Positions 1 to 10,382 of a stretch of 64,000 nt of DNA are shown piece by piece. Position numbers and translations under genes: made by a program. Within the stretch, counting starts at the first letter, position 1. Every line of letters begins with the position of its first letter. The notes beneath the pieces are model-generated. The model was given only the letters and a program-made list of their open reading frames with translations, did no database searches and was not told the origin of the DNA. Origin of the DNA: Cordylochernes scorpioides (lineage: Eukaryota; Arthropoda; Arachnida; Pseudoscorpiones; Chernetidae); the NCBI GenBank assembly GCA_030710605.1, contig CP092879.1, positions 27,599,201 through 27,663,200 on the forward strand, read 5' to 3'.

Positions 1-387
1 TTTCAAATATTTTGGAAATGTTTGAGTTGAGACAAATGGGTCTGTAGCTTTTATAACTTTTCATGTCTGTTCTACCTGGTTTGGGAATAATTATTACCTC
101 TGTTTTTTCCATTCATTCGGATAATAATTTAAATCTAAGCATTTTTGAAAAAGTTTCACCAGTATTGGAACTGTTCTCCAGATGATATATTATATTGTTT
201 CCTGTGTGGAAAAATATCTCTTATTTTATTTTATAAGGCTCCTGAATAAGAATTAAGTCTGTGTTTATAATTTATTTGGATGAACATAGTTCACTTATGC
301 AGGTATTGCTTTTCCTAGCATTTTGTTGAATAATTTTAATTCTATCAGTAGCTGTGTTTCTTCCATTCATATGCATTCAAATGGTGT
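1..387 (-). pseudogene. LINE1 ORF2 fragment (endonuclease start fused to RT)
   Basis: Reading minus from 387 downward, the first part resembles the start of an AP-endonuclease domain (IKIIQQNARKS, then LILIQEPYK). It then jumps to a reverse-transcriptase segment with KPGRTDMKSYKSYRP, ICLNSNISKIFE, the conserved RT stretch before the catalytic palm. Most of the endonuclease and the linker are missing, so this is an internally deleted copy. It follows ORF1 of the same LINE (388-1440) in the expected order and runs off the left window edge. Stop codons and frame changes are present, so it is non-functional. Calling it a LINE is firm; the exact clade (I-like or Jockey-like) is inferred. Confidence 0.6.
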
Positions 388-1440
388 TTATTTCTTGTTC
401 TCTTCTTCTTGAATTGTTGAGTAGTCGGTACGCTGCATCGTATTTTTTATCTCTCTTTCGTAGATCAGGCGAGCTTGGGTATTTGGTTTATGACCTAAAT
501 TTCCGTTCTTAAAATATGGGTGACTGCAGCAATTGCTACATCTTATTATTTCGGAGCAGTGATGCTGTCCTTCCATTCCACATTTTACACATTTTTTTTT
601 ATATTTGGGCAGTTTCTGGTCCGATATCCAGGGTGGAATGAGTAACAATTTTGGCATTGATCAACAAGAACTTTATCCCTAATATCGCACCGTTGGATAT
701 TCGTATATATTTTGCCAAGTTTTTAATAATAGCATAGGCCCCCGGGGAGACCCTCAGAACTACATCTTGCTCAGCCTTTACAGATTTAATTGGAAATAAG
801 ACCTTGATCTCATTATTTAGCCCAGCAAGTTCTGGGTTCATCTCACAAATTATCGATACCAAATTTGTTATATCTGTTATTTTGTTAATCGACTTAACCA
901 AAATTGTAGGATCTCTTAGTTTTGGCTTATATATTTTGCTGATTTGGTTGATTTCGTCAAGTTTCTTGAAACTTTCAATCAGTTGGTCTATATTCTGATC
1001 ATTAGGCAGTTTAAGGATCGTCCCTTTTCTTGTATTTATTATTCTATTGATTCTTGTTTTATTACCCTCTTGTCTAAGAAATTTGATACCCTCATTTACC
1101 TTTTGTTGTACTTGTGATATTGATTGATTTTCATTAGCCGTTATAATAATGGTTTGTTCCTTAGTATTTTGTCGTACTTTTTGTGTAAGTAGGTAATCTT
1201 TGTTTTTAGCCACTTCTGCATACGAATCTTTACTTAAACCCTGCCCAATTATCTTTGATCAATCGTTATTGATTACCGTAAAGTTATTTTACATACATTC
1301 TTCGATTTTGTTTATTTTATGATCAATTTTAAGTGTTTCTGTTATATTATCCTTTATCTGTTTTATTGTTCCCCTTAAATATCCTATATCTTGTTTATTT
1401 AATGTTTTCTGACCGTTATCAAATTTATCCGAAAATATTT
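388..1440 (-). pseudogene. LINE1 ORF1, gag-like CCHC protein, broken
   Basis: Three reading-frame pieces on minus make one gag-like protein. Positions about 1440-1290 encode a lysine-rich, probably coiled-coil N-terminus without a usable start. Positions 1213-599 encode 204 residues with the gag middle domain. Positions 657-388 encode the C-terminal part with zinc-knuckle residues (CVKCGMEGQHHC, CSNCCSHPYFKNGNLGH). Frame changes near 1215-1290 and near 600-657 break it. LINE gag proteins bind the element RNA to form the retrotransposition particle. The same protein type, with a similar knuckle spacing, occurs in LINE2 (13774-14244), so both are copies of related elements. ORF2 remnants follow downstream at 1-387. 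Confidence 0.65.
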
Positions 1441-1569
1441 GCATAGTTCATGCAATCGTTCTACAATTAGAGCATTCATTTCCAAATTTTACATATTTTT
1501 AATAATAAAACTTCTAAAATTCAAACAGCAATTGCCGATCAAAAGTCAATATTATTTTCGATTTAAGCT

Positions 1570-1645
1570 ATTTATATATAATACTAGCGGATGTGTACCC
1601 GGCTTCGCCCAGGTTTTATCCGAGTGGAAGTTTGCCTAACGAATA
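1570..1645 (+). repeat. GC-rich hairpin interspersed repeat, copy 1
   Basis: A short GC-rich block in AT-rich DNA, with CCCGGCTTCGCCCAGG followed by TTTTATCCGAGTGGAAG and TTTGCCTAACGAA. Related blocks occur near 2473, 2868 and, as a variant, 1756, 16882, 62523 and 63078. The core CCCGGCTTCGCC(C)GG can fold on itself. It is probably a fragment of an interspersed element; the class is not assigned. Confidence 0.5.
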
Positions 1646-1689
1646 TTATTGAGAATATATTTATTATTGATAATTGATAATAATATTCC

Positions 1690-1708
1690 GGAACACACAC
1701 ACACACAG
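1690..1708. repeat. (AC)n microsatellite
   Basis: A short run of AC dinucleotides within AT-rich DNA. Confidence 0.6.
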
Positions 1709-1755
1709 AATATTATGATAATAATGATAATAATAATTGTTACGTTATATATTTA

Positions 1756-1803
1756 CTAGACGAATGGCCCGGGCAACGCCCGGGTTTTACCCGAGTGCGA
1801 ATA
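1756..1803 (+). repeat. GC-rich hairpin repeat, perfect-palindrome variant
   Basis: ACTAGACGAATGG leads into CCCGGGCAACGCCCGGG and TTTTACCCGAGTGCG. The reverse complement of this block is found at 63078-63118 at the other end of the window, and a related one at 62523-62560. CCCGGGC...GCCCGGG is an inverted repeat with a short loop. It is a dispersed repeat of unknown class. Confidence 0.5.
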
Positions 1804-2079
1804 TATTTTAAAAACGTTGTCTTGGGTGACCGCTATAGGCAGGGTGGTCTGTATAGACAGGTGGATGTAACACACTGCTGATAACAGGGTTGTCTAGAGG
1901 GGGGCAGGGAGGACACGTGTTCGCCGGCAGCCAATGGGCGCGCATTCTATCCGTGAGCTTCAGACAGAATAAGGCAATTATATATATAGATATAATATAT
2001 AAAATATATTTTTCGAGCAAACATATCCACTCTCTACTGAATATATTTTTAAAAAGATATATATAAATAAAAAATATCT

Positions 2080-2122
2080 AGAGATAAACTACGCGATCTT
2101 AGCCAAAAGCCAGAGAAACGAT
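2080..2122 (-). pseudogene. U2 snRNA 5'-end-like fragment
   Basis: Read on minus from 2122, the sequence starts ATCGTTTCTCTGGC, continues TTTTGGCTAAGATC and reaches CGTAGTTTATCT. The 5' end of U2 snRNA, known from many eukaryotes, has ATCGCTTCTCGGCC, TTTTGGCTAAGATC and GTAGTATCT at matching spacing. The match covers about the first 42 nt with a few substitutions and small gaps, then stops. No Sm site or 3' stem-loops follow, so this is a truncated pseudogene or a U2-derived piece of a repeat, not a working snRNA gene. Confidence 0.6.
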
Positions 2123-2469
2123 ATTTTATATATAGAGATGACCTGGCTTCGTGTGTCTTCTGCTCGAGTGAATGTTTCTCAGGTAGAATTTTGTTCCTGC
2201 CTACTGAAAATTATTATCTGGCTTCCCCCGTGGTCTGTATTAGTGAATATTCCCCAAAAGAATTTTGTTTATGTCAATCAAGCATGATACAGCAATATTG
2301 TCATCATCATTTCTGACTAAAAAAATATTGTTGCTCAGTACCTGGTTAATTATAGTTTTTCTTGGTTAAAGCGCGACAAAAAACTCTTCCAGATTTAACT
2401 CTCTGTCCGGTTCAAATTTCAGCGAGATTAGTTACATATTGAGCGCGTACATAGCCGGCAAACATATAT

Positions 2470-2556
2470 ATATGTTCCCGGCTTCGCCGGTTTTATCCTA
2501 GTAAAAGTTTGCCTAACGAACATTTGTTAAAACGATTCTAGCAAACATCCAATCCC
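2470..2556 (+). repeat. GC-rich hairpin interspersed repeat, copy 2
   Basis: It carries CCCGGCTTCGCCGG, then TTTTATCCTAGTAAAAG, TTTGCCTAACGAACATTT and CGATTCTAGCAAACATCC. It is nearly identical over its 3' part to the copy at 2858-2960, so the repeat unit extends at least 90 bp beyond the hairpin. Confidence 0.5.
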
Positions 2557-2674
2557 TATATTGAATCTACACTTGTCTATACTCTCGATAATTTGAAATT
2601 TTTTCCAGGTCCCTTTAAAAATACTCGATAAGTTGAATAAAATCAATATTAATTGGTCCACTCGGTAATTACAA

Positions 2675-2795
2675 CAACAACAACAAAAAGCCTTTATTTA
2701 GGGTCACTGACCCTATACAGGATTCACCAGAGGTATGTATAAGAACAAAGCAGTGAGACAAAGGAAACAACGATATAGACAGAAGAAAAAGCCAC
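2675..2795 (-). mobile_element. LINE 3' end fragment with (GTT)n tail
   Basis: The plus strand shows an AAC repeat, then AAAAAGCCTTTATTTAGGG and TCACTGACCCTATACAGGA. On minus this is a LINE 3' end: a hairpin GGGTCAGTGACCC, then AAATAAAGGC and a GTT-repeat tail. The same terminus ends LINE4 (6956) and the fragment at 28903-29440, so it marks one LINE family with a microsatellite-like tail. No coding part is recognisable here. Confidence 0.55.
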
Positions 2796-2857
2796 TCGGT
2801 AATTTGAAGTTGAAGGAAATGTATCTTGCCACAAACGAGCATTTGTAAATAACAGTA

Positions 2858-2960
2858 TTCAGCGAATGTACCCGGCTTCGCCCGGTTTTTACCCGAGTAA
2901 AAGTTTGCCTAACGAACATTTGTTAAAACGATTCTAGAAAACATCCAATCCACCTATATA
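2858..2960 (+). repeat. GC-rich hairpin interspersed repeat, copy 3
   Basis: GCGAATGTACCCGG, CTTCGCCCGG, TTTTTACCCGAGTAAAAG, then the same TTTGCCTAACGAAC tail as copy 2. It ends just before the left terminus of the 13.6-kb inverted-repeat unit. Confidence 0.5.
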
Positions 2961-2968
2961 TCTATATA

Positions 2969-3556
2969 CAGGGTGATCCAAAAGTCCCGCACAACTTTAA
3001 AAATTAATAACTCCGCGAATATTTGCGCTAGAGCAATGCGGTAAACACCATTGTGTTCAGAATGCAATGGGATTTTTTATGGCAAATATTGAAAATTTCG
3101 AAATTGATTTTAGTTACAATTTCATTCCCTAGATGGCGCTGTACCAGAATCACAAATTCAGCGGCCAAATTGTTTGGTTAATTGAAAAATATAACTGATC
3201 GACACGTATTTTTCCTTTTTGTATACCAGGAAAGAATCCTAATAATATCAAATCGTTAATTAATAAAGCACCATTTCGTCAAAAGTTAGAAGAAATGGTT
3301 AACGATTTTTAAATACAATCTGAGATATGTAAAATAGGTATATGCAAATTAAAACATGTAGCAAAAAATATTTATATTTTTGATAGAGTTTTGTCAAATA
3401 TATTGAATGTTTGAAAAACATAGCTGAATTCAATACACGATTTTTTGAAATGTTAATATAGTACCAAAAATTATGATGGTACTACTAATAGGATTTCTTG
3501 CTATAAGGAATATGTAATTTCTTGAATAATTGGCGACACTCGACTAATTGGAAATT
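2969..3556 (+). repeat. Left terminal inverted repeat (~588 bp) of the 13.6-kb unit
   Basis: It pairs in reverse complement with 15985-16571. Differences seen by eye are single bases, for example TTCAGAATG against TTCAGGATG and CGTCAAAAG against CGCCAAAAG. Homology ends at GACTAATTGGAAATT, after which the two sides diverge. Confidence 0.75.
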
Positions 3557-3748
3557 AACTTCTCGAATAACACTGTACACACAATTTTACCCCTTATGTT
3601 TAATTTATCGCTTTTCGCTCATTAAAAGAAATAGCATAAGGAATATTCTCTGTAACCTCCACCTTTAGAAATTTTGCAAAACATTGGTAGATAATATAAT
3701 ACATGGCAGCTTATATAACACATGAGGTAACTTGTCTCTTGTATTAGA

Positions 3749-4886
3749 TCACAATCCTTGCTCAATGTGGCGCCCTTCATTCTCAAACACCGCCTGCAGA
3801 CGATAGATGACAGAATGGACAGCATTAAATAAAATATCTGATGAAATTGATGAAACGTGCCGTCTGATAGAAGCCTTCAACATGACCAATGTGGTAGGCC
3901 GGCATCGATAAACACGCGACTTAATGTACCCCCATATCCAAAAATCGCAAGGCGTCAAGTCTGGTGATCTTGAAGGCCACTGGTGTATAAAGTGGCGACT
4001 TATCACACGATCTTCACCGAACGTATCCTTCAGCAATTGTTTGGCACCGCGGGAGATATGAGGAGGTTCTCCATCTTGCATGAATGTTATTTCGCTCAGT
4101 GCTTGTCTGTCCTGCAATATGGGGATAACCTTTTCTCTCAAATGTTGAACATAACGTTCACCAGTTACAGAAGCGGTTTTAAATGTTCTTCCATTTATTT
4201 CTTCAAAGAAAAATGGCCCAATAATAAAAGAAGAAGTGAACCCACACCAAACTATAACTCTGCGCTGATGAAGTGGCATTTCTGTAAAAATCCTAGGGTT
4301 TTCTGTTGCCCAAATGCGGCTGTTTTGAGTGTTAACTTCTCCGTTCAGAGAAAATTGAGCTTCATCTGTCCACAGAACATTCAACAGCCAGTTTTCATCA
4401 ATATCAATTTGCCGGAAAACCCATGAAGCGAATTCTTGACGCTTCTCAAAATCGCCGACTTTTAGCTCGTGAAGTCTTTGAAATTTTTTATGGGTATTTT
4501 TTAAGACAAATTCTTAGTGCTCTCCAAACTTTTCCATACCAAATCCCCGTTTGTCGAGCACTTACTTCTCCATACGTGGATAACGTTTCAATAGCTTCAA
4601 CATTCTGCGAAACCGTAGCAACCCCTGACTTGCATGTCGATGGTCTTCCACTCCGAGATTTTGCTTCCAGAGATCCAGTCTTCTCCAAAGTTTTTATCAT
4701 TCGCCTTAGAGAGTAGCAACTCATGGGTCCTTTACCGCTTCGAATACCTTTAAAGGTACGAAACGCTTGTAAAGCTTCAGTTGCAGAATCTGAATTGCAA
4801 TAAAAAAATTTCACCAAGAGTGATTTATGCTGTAGTGATGGTAAAATAAATTGTTGTGCATGTAAATAGATGAAGATTATTTGCAT
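3749..4886 (-). pseudogene. DUF4817-type mariner-like transposase, left copy, broken
   Basis: Two minus reading frames make one transposase. Positions 4886-4488 give the N-terminal helix-turn-helix region of the DUF4817 kind (LLVKFFYCNSDSATEALQAF, RRMIKTLEKTGSLEAKSRSG). Positions 4384-3749 give the catalytic domain with WTDEAQFSLNG, FMQDGEPPHISRGAKQ and SPDLTPCDFWIWGYIKSRVY. The acidic triad is D (WTDEA), D (QDG) and probably D (TPCDFW); I count about 42 residues between the last two. A stop after KKYP and a frame change around 4490-4385 inactivate it. Also, DGEPPH replaces the DGGPPH of the right copy. The enzyme would cut and paste the element at TA sites in the nucleus. The start is not fixed because the upstream sequence diverges from the right copy. 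Confidence 0.75.
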
Positions 4887-5056
4887 TTTTCAAAACCTCA
4901 TTATGTAAAAATATAAGTGTATATAAATTGGATATTTGTTGTTGGCCGAACCAATAACCATACACACCTCATCTCGTTAACGGAATAATGTTCTTTGTCT
5001 GGTCTGCCTTTTTTTACTCTCTTTGGAGTAGATTTGCTTTTGGATAGTTTTTATTT

Positions 5057-6208
5057 ATGGAGCTGAACCAGTATGATGGCGGTGGTGGAGGAAGTCAGCA
5101 GGCCAACAAGCGGCCGCGTTCTGAGGACGAAGACCTCCTCCCGTCTTCCCATCACCAATTTAAATTCAACAGCACGGCGAACTTGTTCAACTTTGAGTGC
5201 CAAACCTTCGAAGCGATCATTGCCGACACCAGCCTGGACTCCCCCGAAAAAATACAGATGGCCACCAAAGGACTGATACTGACTCTCTGTTCCTGAGGCA
5301 GAACTTCTTCTTAAGGACGCCTTCAAGGGAGCCAGTCTAGGAAGACCCAATCCCACAGCCAACGTCCCGATTCCCTCCACCTCTTTCGCCTCGGTAGTGG
5401 CAGAGAAAGACAAGCCGGTAAAGCCTGCACCTCCGAAACCCAAAGCGAAATCCACATTTGTGAATCTGGCTCCTTCCTTCGAATCGCATGTCGTCGTCAT
5501 GTCGGCTAACCCCAAAGCAACCCAAGGGAATTTTTGAGAGAAATTCAAAAGATTCATCTTTCCCTAGCGTCATCAAAACACGTGGTGGCGTCCATCAACA
5601 CCAGCGGCGAGGTGGTTTTTCACCCCAAAACAACCCAAATGGCAAAGTAGCTGGCCACTGGGCTGACCTCCCTGCCAACGGGCCTAAGCTGCCCCGAGTG
5701 CCCGGTTATCCTACCAAGATACTGCCTCTTCAGAGTGGACGGGGAGGTGCGGGACGATGAGATATGCGAGAGCTTCCGCTCCAACCACTCCGTGCAGTCA
5801 CTCCTGGAAAAGCGTGAAATCAGGGTAGTCCATCGATCGAATAATGCGGCACACAGCACTAGTACAGTGTTCATCGAAGTGGACAACCAAGTCGCCGAAA
5901 TCCTCGGTCAACATGGACGTATTCCTGTGGCGGGTCTAGTGCACAGGTATGAGCGCAGTCATACTTTAAAGCAATGCTTCCGTTGCTGTGGCTTCGGCCA
6001 CCGCGTTTCTGCCTGTCCAGCTGCCCATCCAATCTGCTATCGCTGCGGCTCTGCAGAGCATGAGGGCATCCGATGCTCGGTCGAGCCAAGCCAAAGCCGC
6101 TGCTGCCGCTGCAGAAAAAAAATCTGGAGCTCCCACAACCACTTTGCCACATTATCTACCTGTCCCTTTGTAAAAGAGAGAATACCCCGAACAAGTAACA
6201 ATGTCTAG
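5057..6208 (+). pseudogene. LINE3 ORF1, gag with three zinc knuckles, frameshifted
   Basis: It begins MELNQYDGGGGGSQQANK at 5057. The frame is lost around 5296, resumes through about 5488-5760 in another frame, and the C-terminal part reads openly at 5735-6208. That part holds CFRCCGFGHRVSAC and CYRCGSAEHEGIRC, both CX2CX4HX4C, and a third cysteine/histidine cluster (CRCRKKIWSSHNHFATLSTC). This is the gag layout of I-superfamily and Jockey-type LINEs. The gag coats element RNA. The ORF1 stop overlaps the ORF2 start (ATG at 6201) by 8 bases, a common LINE arrangement that would need reinitiation or a coupled mechanism. The Gly-rich, charged N-terminus is low complexity. Confidence 0.7.
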
Positions 6209-6957
6209 GCCATTGCGTGTCCTGCAGGTGAACGCTAAAAAATCACCAACTGTCATTCTTGAAATTGCAAATTTGGCAAATTCGACACAGGCCGACATCG
6301 TGCTCCTGCAAGAACTCTCAAATAACTTCTTCTGGCCCACACGTGGGTTTCAGGCATTTTTTTTTTGTCCCAGGCGCCTACATCCCCTCGGGAATTGTGG
6401 CACGTAGCAACCTTCATCCCATCCCTCTAACCTCCCCAGACACCGCCATCACCTCCATAGCCATATGTCTAGAGCAGAGCATCATCGTGGTGCACTCGGC
6501 CTACTGGCACGGCCTTAGAGCTGCCGATGATTTCATCCCTCTTCTGGAAGATACGATAAGACGGACCTCTCTTCCAGTGATCCTGGGTATGGACACTAAC
6601 GCCCACTCTCCTACCTGGGGCATCGGTGCGAGGTTGGACTTCCGGGGTGCTAATCTTGAAGACTTCGCCAGCTTCAATGATTTTCATTTCTTGGGACCTC
6701 CTGTGGACTCGACCTGGTCAAATGGGCCTTTATCTTCTTCTATAGATGTAACTCTGGCATCCAGCTCATTGGCTATCCATGTCACTAGAGGTTTATTAGA
6801 TGAGATGGCCTTCACTGACCATATACCTATCTGGACTACATTCCTAGACATGGTCAATAACGAGACAAAATCCTCCTGGGTTGAATCCTCATGTAAAGAA
6901 CAGACCTTTAAATCCTTCCTCAACTCTTCTCTCCACCAGGTAACTATCCTATTATAA
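6201..6957 (+). pseudogene. LINE3 ORF2, AP endonuclease part, one frameshift
   Basis: It starts MSRPLRVLQVNAKKSPTVI with the endonuclease N-terminal pattern (VLQVNAKKS, then ADIVLLQEL). The frame changes in the T10 run at about 6357-6366, a likely slippage site. The second frame continues to 6957 with GMDTNAHSPTWG (the catalytic GDFNAH-like motif), STWSN, IDVTLASSSL and FTDHIPIWTTF (the DH motif). AP endonucleases of LINEs nick the target DNA to prime reverse transcription. The reading frame is then cut by the LINE4 insertion; ORF2 resumes after it near 8846. The single-base slip makes this a recently dead or possibly polymorphic copy. Confidence 0.75.
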
Positions 6958-7072
6958 CAACAACAACAAAAACCTTCATTAAGACACTATTGTCTTACAA
7001 GAGGATTCCCCTAAGAGGTTATATATGTACATGAGTGAGGAGGAAAAGCAATTTAGAGGGGAGGTGGAGCAA

Positions 7073-7647
7073 TCAGCCGTTGTCTGGGGAGTTGAGCACT
7101 TCTTCCCTCATTTTGTCAATCGCCTTGAAAATTTTTAAATATTTATAAACAAATGTTTTATCTAGCTGGAGAGTAGTAAAAATTGTATATACATGTTGTT
7201 CATTATAGTGAGTTAGCCCCGAAATTTCGCGAATTTCCAGTCTCTTTTCCTGTAGGAATGGGCAATGGAATAGATAATGAACCAAATTTTTTGGATGCCA
7301 GCATTGCAGAAGTAGAAATTTAAAGGGTCGCTGTTCCAAAATCCCGTGATATCCTCGGGGGAAAATAGCCATAGAATCCTTTGACGGGCTATTTTCAAAG
7401 AGAGGTTTGATAGTAAGTAGTCCTCCGTCATAAAGGAACTACTTAGAGATTGGTAGTGAATACAATGAGTTGAGTTTTGTATCTTAGCTCGGTCAAATTG
7501 GAGTAGCTGGTCCACTGTGGTTTGAACTATTCTAGGCATTTCTCCTCGCAAAACCATATAATCTTCACAGTTCTTAAGAAAAGAAAAACCCCAAGAGTCA
7601 ATGATGTTATTCAGGTTATAAATAAAGTTGTTTCCCGCTTTTCCCAA
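7073..7647 (-). pseudogene. LINE4 C-terminal region
   Basis: Two overlapping frames (7647-7213 and 7372-7073) carry the end of ORF2, including HPKNLVHYLFHCPFLQEKR, a cysteine/histidine pattern (HxLFxCP) typical of LINE C-termini. A frame change falls around 7213-7372. About 110 bp of 3' UTR and the GTT tail follow on minus. Confidence 0.55.
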
Positions 7648-8183
7648 AATTGAAACTTCCTAGAGCTGGAACAAGCAAACATAAGGTAATCTTGTCCTGT
7701 CCATTTTTAAAATCCGTATCTAGAACTTTAGAATCAATTTCGTAATGTTTAATTCAAGGTACATCCTTTCGGTTTCTGTTCGTAAGATATAGCCCGGAGT
7801 GTAAATTTGCGAAGGTCAAGAAATCGCCGTAAGAAAAATATCCTGGATCTGGTTTACAACTCCTATCTGATTCGTCGCCCACAGTGGGGCCGAGTATAAT
7901 AACGTGGATAAAACTATGGAGTCAAGTAATTTCATCACTGCTCCAAACGATATGGTTCTTGACTTAGATAGTATTCTCCATACTGCGTTTGTATCAATCA
8001 ATGCTTTGCTTTTAAAGTGCTGCACCACGTAAGCAGTTGGATTCTTGATTGTTAAGGGGTAGCCAAGATACGTATATTTTGAGGTAACTGTCAAAGGTTG
8101 TTGGCCCCAAAACCAAACGTCAGATCTAGCCAAGCGGCCTCCATTTCGAAACGCTACGATTTTAGACTGGAATTGGTTCAGAG

Positions 8184-8845
8184 TTAAACTATTTTCCTCA
8201 AAATATTTTTTATTAAATTAATCTTTATTTGGATATTTATCTTGGATTCACCACGGAAGACTATATCATCCGCGAACAGGAGCAGGTGTATAGTTCCATG
8301 GCCCGGTAAGTATATACCTGGCAGGTCAGAATCATCCAGCGTAGCAACCAGATCGTTATTGAAAATAATAAATAAATACGGTGAAAGAGGTTCACCCTGA
8401 AGAACACCTGATTGTATTTTGATAAATTCTGTAAAAGAGCCGCTCCATCTGACCGCTGCCATCATTTGAGCATAGTAGTTCTGTATAAGTTTGATAAATC
8501 GCCCACTTAAACCAACAAGCGCAAGCTTTCTCCATAATAGTAGATGTGGAACTGTATCAAACGCTTTTTAAGATCAACAAAGAATGTGTAAAGTTTCCTC
8601 CTTTTGCGGTTTAATGTCATTTGAATTAGTGACGTAAGCGTGAAGATATGGTCTTTGCACGAGTAGCCCTTTCTGAATCCTGCCTGGTTTTCCGCTATGA
8701 GTTTTCTATTTTCAATCCAATTACTTAGTCTATTTTTTAATATGGATGTAAAATGTTTTGACAAGTTGCTTATAAGGGCAATGCCCTTATAATTTGATGG
8801 TGGAACTACCTTATTAAACGAGGCCTCTAGCCCAGAAGATATTGA
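8184..8845 (-). pseudogene. LINE4 reverse transcriptase domain
   Basis: The RT palm is readable with one frame change near 8465-8507. The YKGIALISN block, the AGFRKGYSC block, the GVLQGEPLSP loop and the LLLFADDIV catalytic box are present. It begins without the fingers domain or endonuclease because of 5' truncation. LINE RTs copy element RNA at the nicked target site. Confidence 0.7.
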
Positions 8846-8849
8846 CAGG

Positions 8850-10349
8850 GTGGTCCTCCTTCTGACTTCCATCCTGCAATCAGCTTGTGACTCTTCCATG
8901 GGGAGACGCTCCAATACTACAAGACCGTCAAAGCCGTGGTGGACCCCCGAACTGAGTCGGATCAGAAGGTCGGTTATCTCCCTCCGCCGTTATAGTCAGA
9001 AAGTCCGGTGTTCTATTAGGAATTTCTTCCGCGGTTTATACCGAGCGTGCCATAATCGACTGAAGGCGGCTACACGGAAAGCTAAAAGTAAATCCTGGTT
9101 TAATCTCTGCAAGGAGGTGTCATCCGCATACTGGAGTGACATACATCGATTTATCGCCCGGGGCCGCGGCTCCCCCCGAAGTCCGCCACTTCTCAAACAT
9201 GATAACGGCTCTCTTTACAATCCTCATGAGACTTGCCAGACCCTGTTAAATCACTTTTTCCTACCTGACACCAGACCTCACCCGCAAAGGAATGCAATTT
9301 CTGCTCACTCAGACGAACCTGAATTCAAACCCTGGGAAGTTTTGCGAGCCATTCATCGCTGTGGAAAAAGGAAAGCCCTGGGCCCTGACGGTCTTGGTTC
9401 AAAATGCCTAGACCTGGGCGGCCCTTCCTTGCAATTCCTGCTGGCCGAATTGTTCACCAAATGCCTTCGTATAGGCCACTTCCCCCGTCAATGGAAAGAA
9501 GGCCGCCTCATACTTCTGCCTAAATCCTCCAATTCAGCCACCAGTCAGCTGGAGAAATACAGACCTATTACTTTATTGAACACTATGGCCAAAGTATTTG
9601 AGAGATGTATCCTGGCCCGACTTCAGAGGCTCGCGGATCGTCATGGATGGTTCTTTGAAGATCAATACAAAACCGTATTGGGTACCGTAAATGGTCGTTC
9701 AGCGGAAGATGCACTGGCGAGTATCACTCAATTAATTGAAGAAAGACAAGCTCACTGGAGGAAAACTCTTGTCATCAGCTCGGACATCAGTAAGGCCTTC
9801 GACACTGTTTGGAGGCCGGCAATAATACAAAATCTTGAACGTCTAAATTGTTCAGAGTCTATTACCTGTTTAGTAAAAAGCTTTTTGGAAGACCGGACGG
9901 TTTCTTACTCAGCTTGAACAGCAACAGAATGTACGTCCTCCCAACTCGGCACTCCCCAGGGTTCAGCGCTAAGTCCTTTCCTGTGGAACATAGTTGCTCG
10001 GACCATCTTCACCCTTCCCTCCATCATAGATAGCCGATTAATAGCTTACGCGGACGACTTCACCCTTATGACTCAGGTTCGTAGTCGCCTGCCGGTCTCT
10101 GCCACTAACACCTTCTTGGAGAGGTTGACATCTTGGTGCACGATAAATGGTCTTAATATAAACCCCAATAAGACTCAAGCTTGCCTGTTCCAATGGCGTA
10201 ATGTCCACCCCAACTCCGAGACAGGGCTCAGAGTCCTTGGTCAACCTTTAAACATCAAGAATACCGTCACAATCTTAGGAGTGGAGTTTACCAGACCCGC
10301 GGATTTGTCGCCCACCTACGCAAGATCACACGTAGATGCAGATCAATAA
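8850..10349 (+). pseudogene. LINE3 ORF2 continued: reverse transcriptase
   Basis: The open frame 8850-9917 carries KPWWTPELSRIRRSV (the linker after the endonuclease), GKRKALGPDGLGSKCLD, EKYRPITLLNTMAKVFERC and SSDISKAFDTVWRPA. The frame is lost near 9910 and continues in another frame with GTPQGSALSPFLWN (from 9948) and AYADDFTLMTQ, whose YADD box is at 10047-10058. It ends around 10349 at a further break. With the gag, endonuclease and downstream RNase H this makes LINE3 a nearly full-length I-superfamily element. The order fingers, palm, YADD, thumb is normal. At least two frameshifts inactivate it. Confidence 0.8.
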
Positions 10350-10382
10350 TCCCACGACTCACCCACACCATACAGGGTAAAT

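Larger units (their letters stand above)
6956..8845 (-). mobile_element. LINE4, 5'-truncated LINE inserted in LINE3
   Basis: On minus it runs from RT motifs at about 8845 to a 3' end at 6956 made of a small hairpin (AAGACAATAGTGTCTT), AATGAAGG and a GTT tail. Pieces in order: SNYKGIALISNLSKHFTSIL and AGFRKGYSCKDHIFTL (8914-8507), GVLQGEPLSPYLFIIFNNDL and LLLFADDIVF (8465-8184, the catalytic FADD box), a segment with WGQQPLTVTSKYTYLGYPLT (8133-7816), then a C-terminal region with HPKNLVHYLFHCPFLQEKR (7647-7073). Several frame changes make it dead. It interrupts LINE3 ORF2, so it is younger than LINE3. I did not find a convincing target-site duplication. Confidence 0.75.

Noticed and set aside
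804..998. Plus-strand frame inside LINE1 ORF1
   Set aside because: Shadow of the minus-strand gag sequence.
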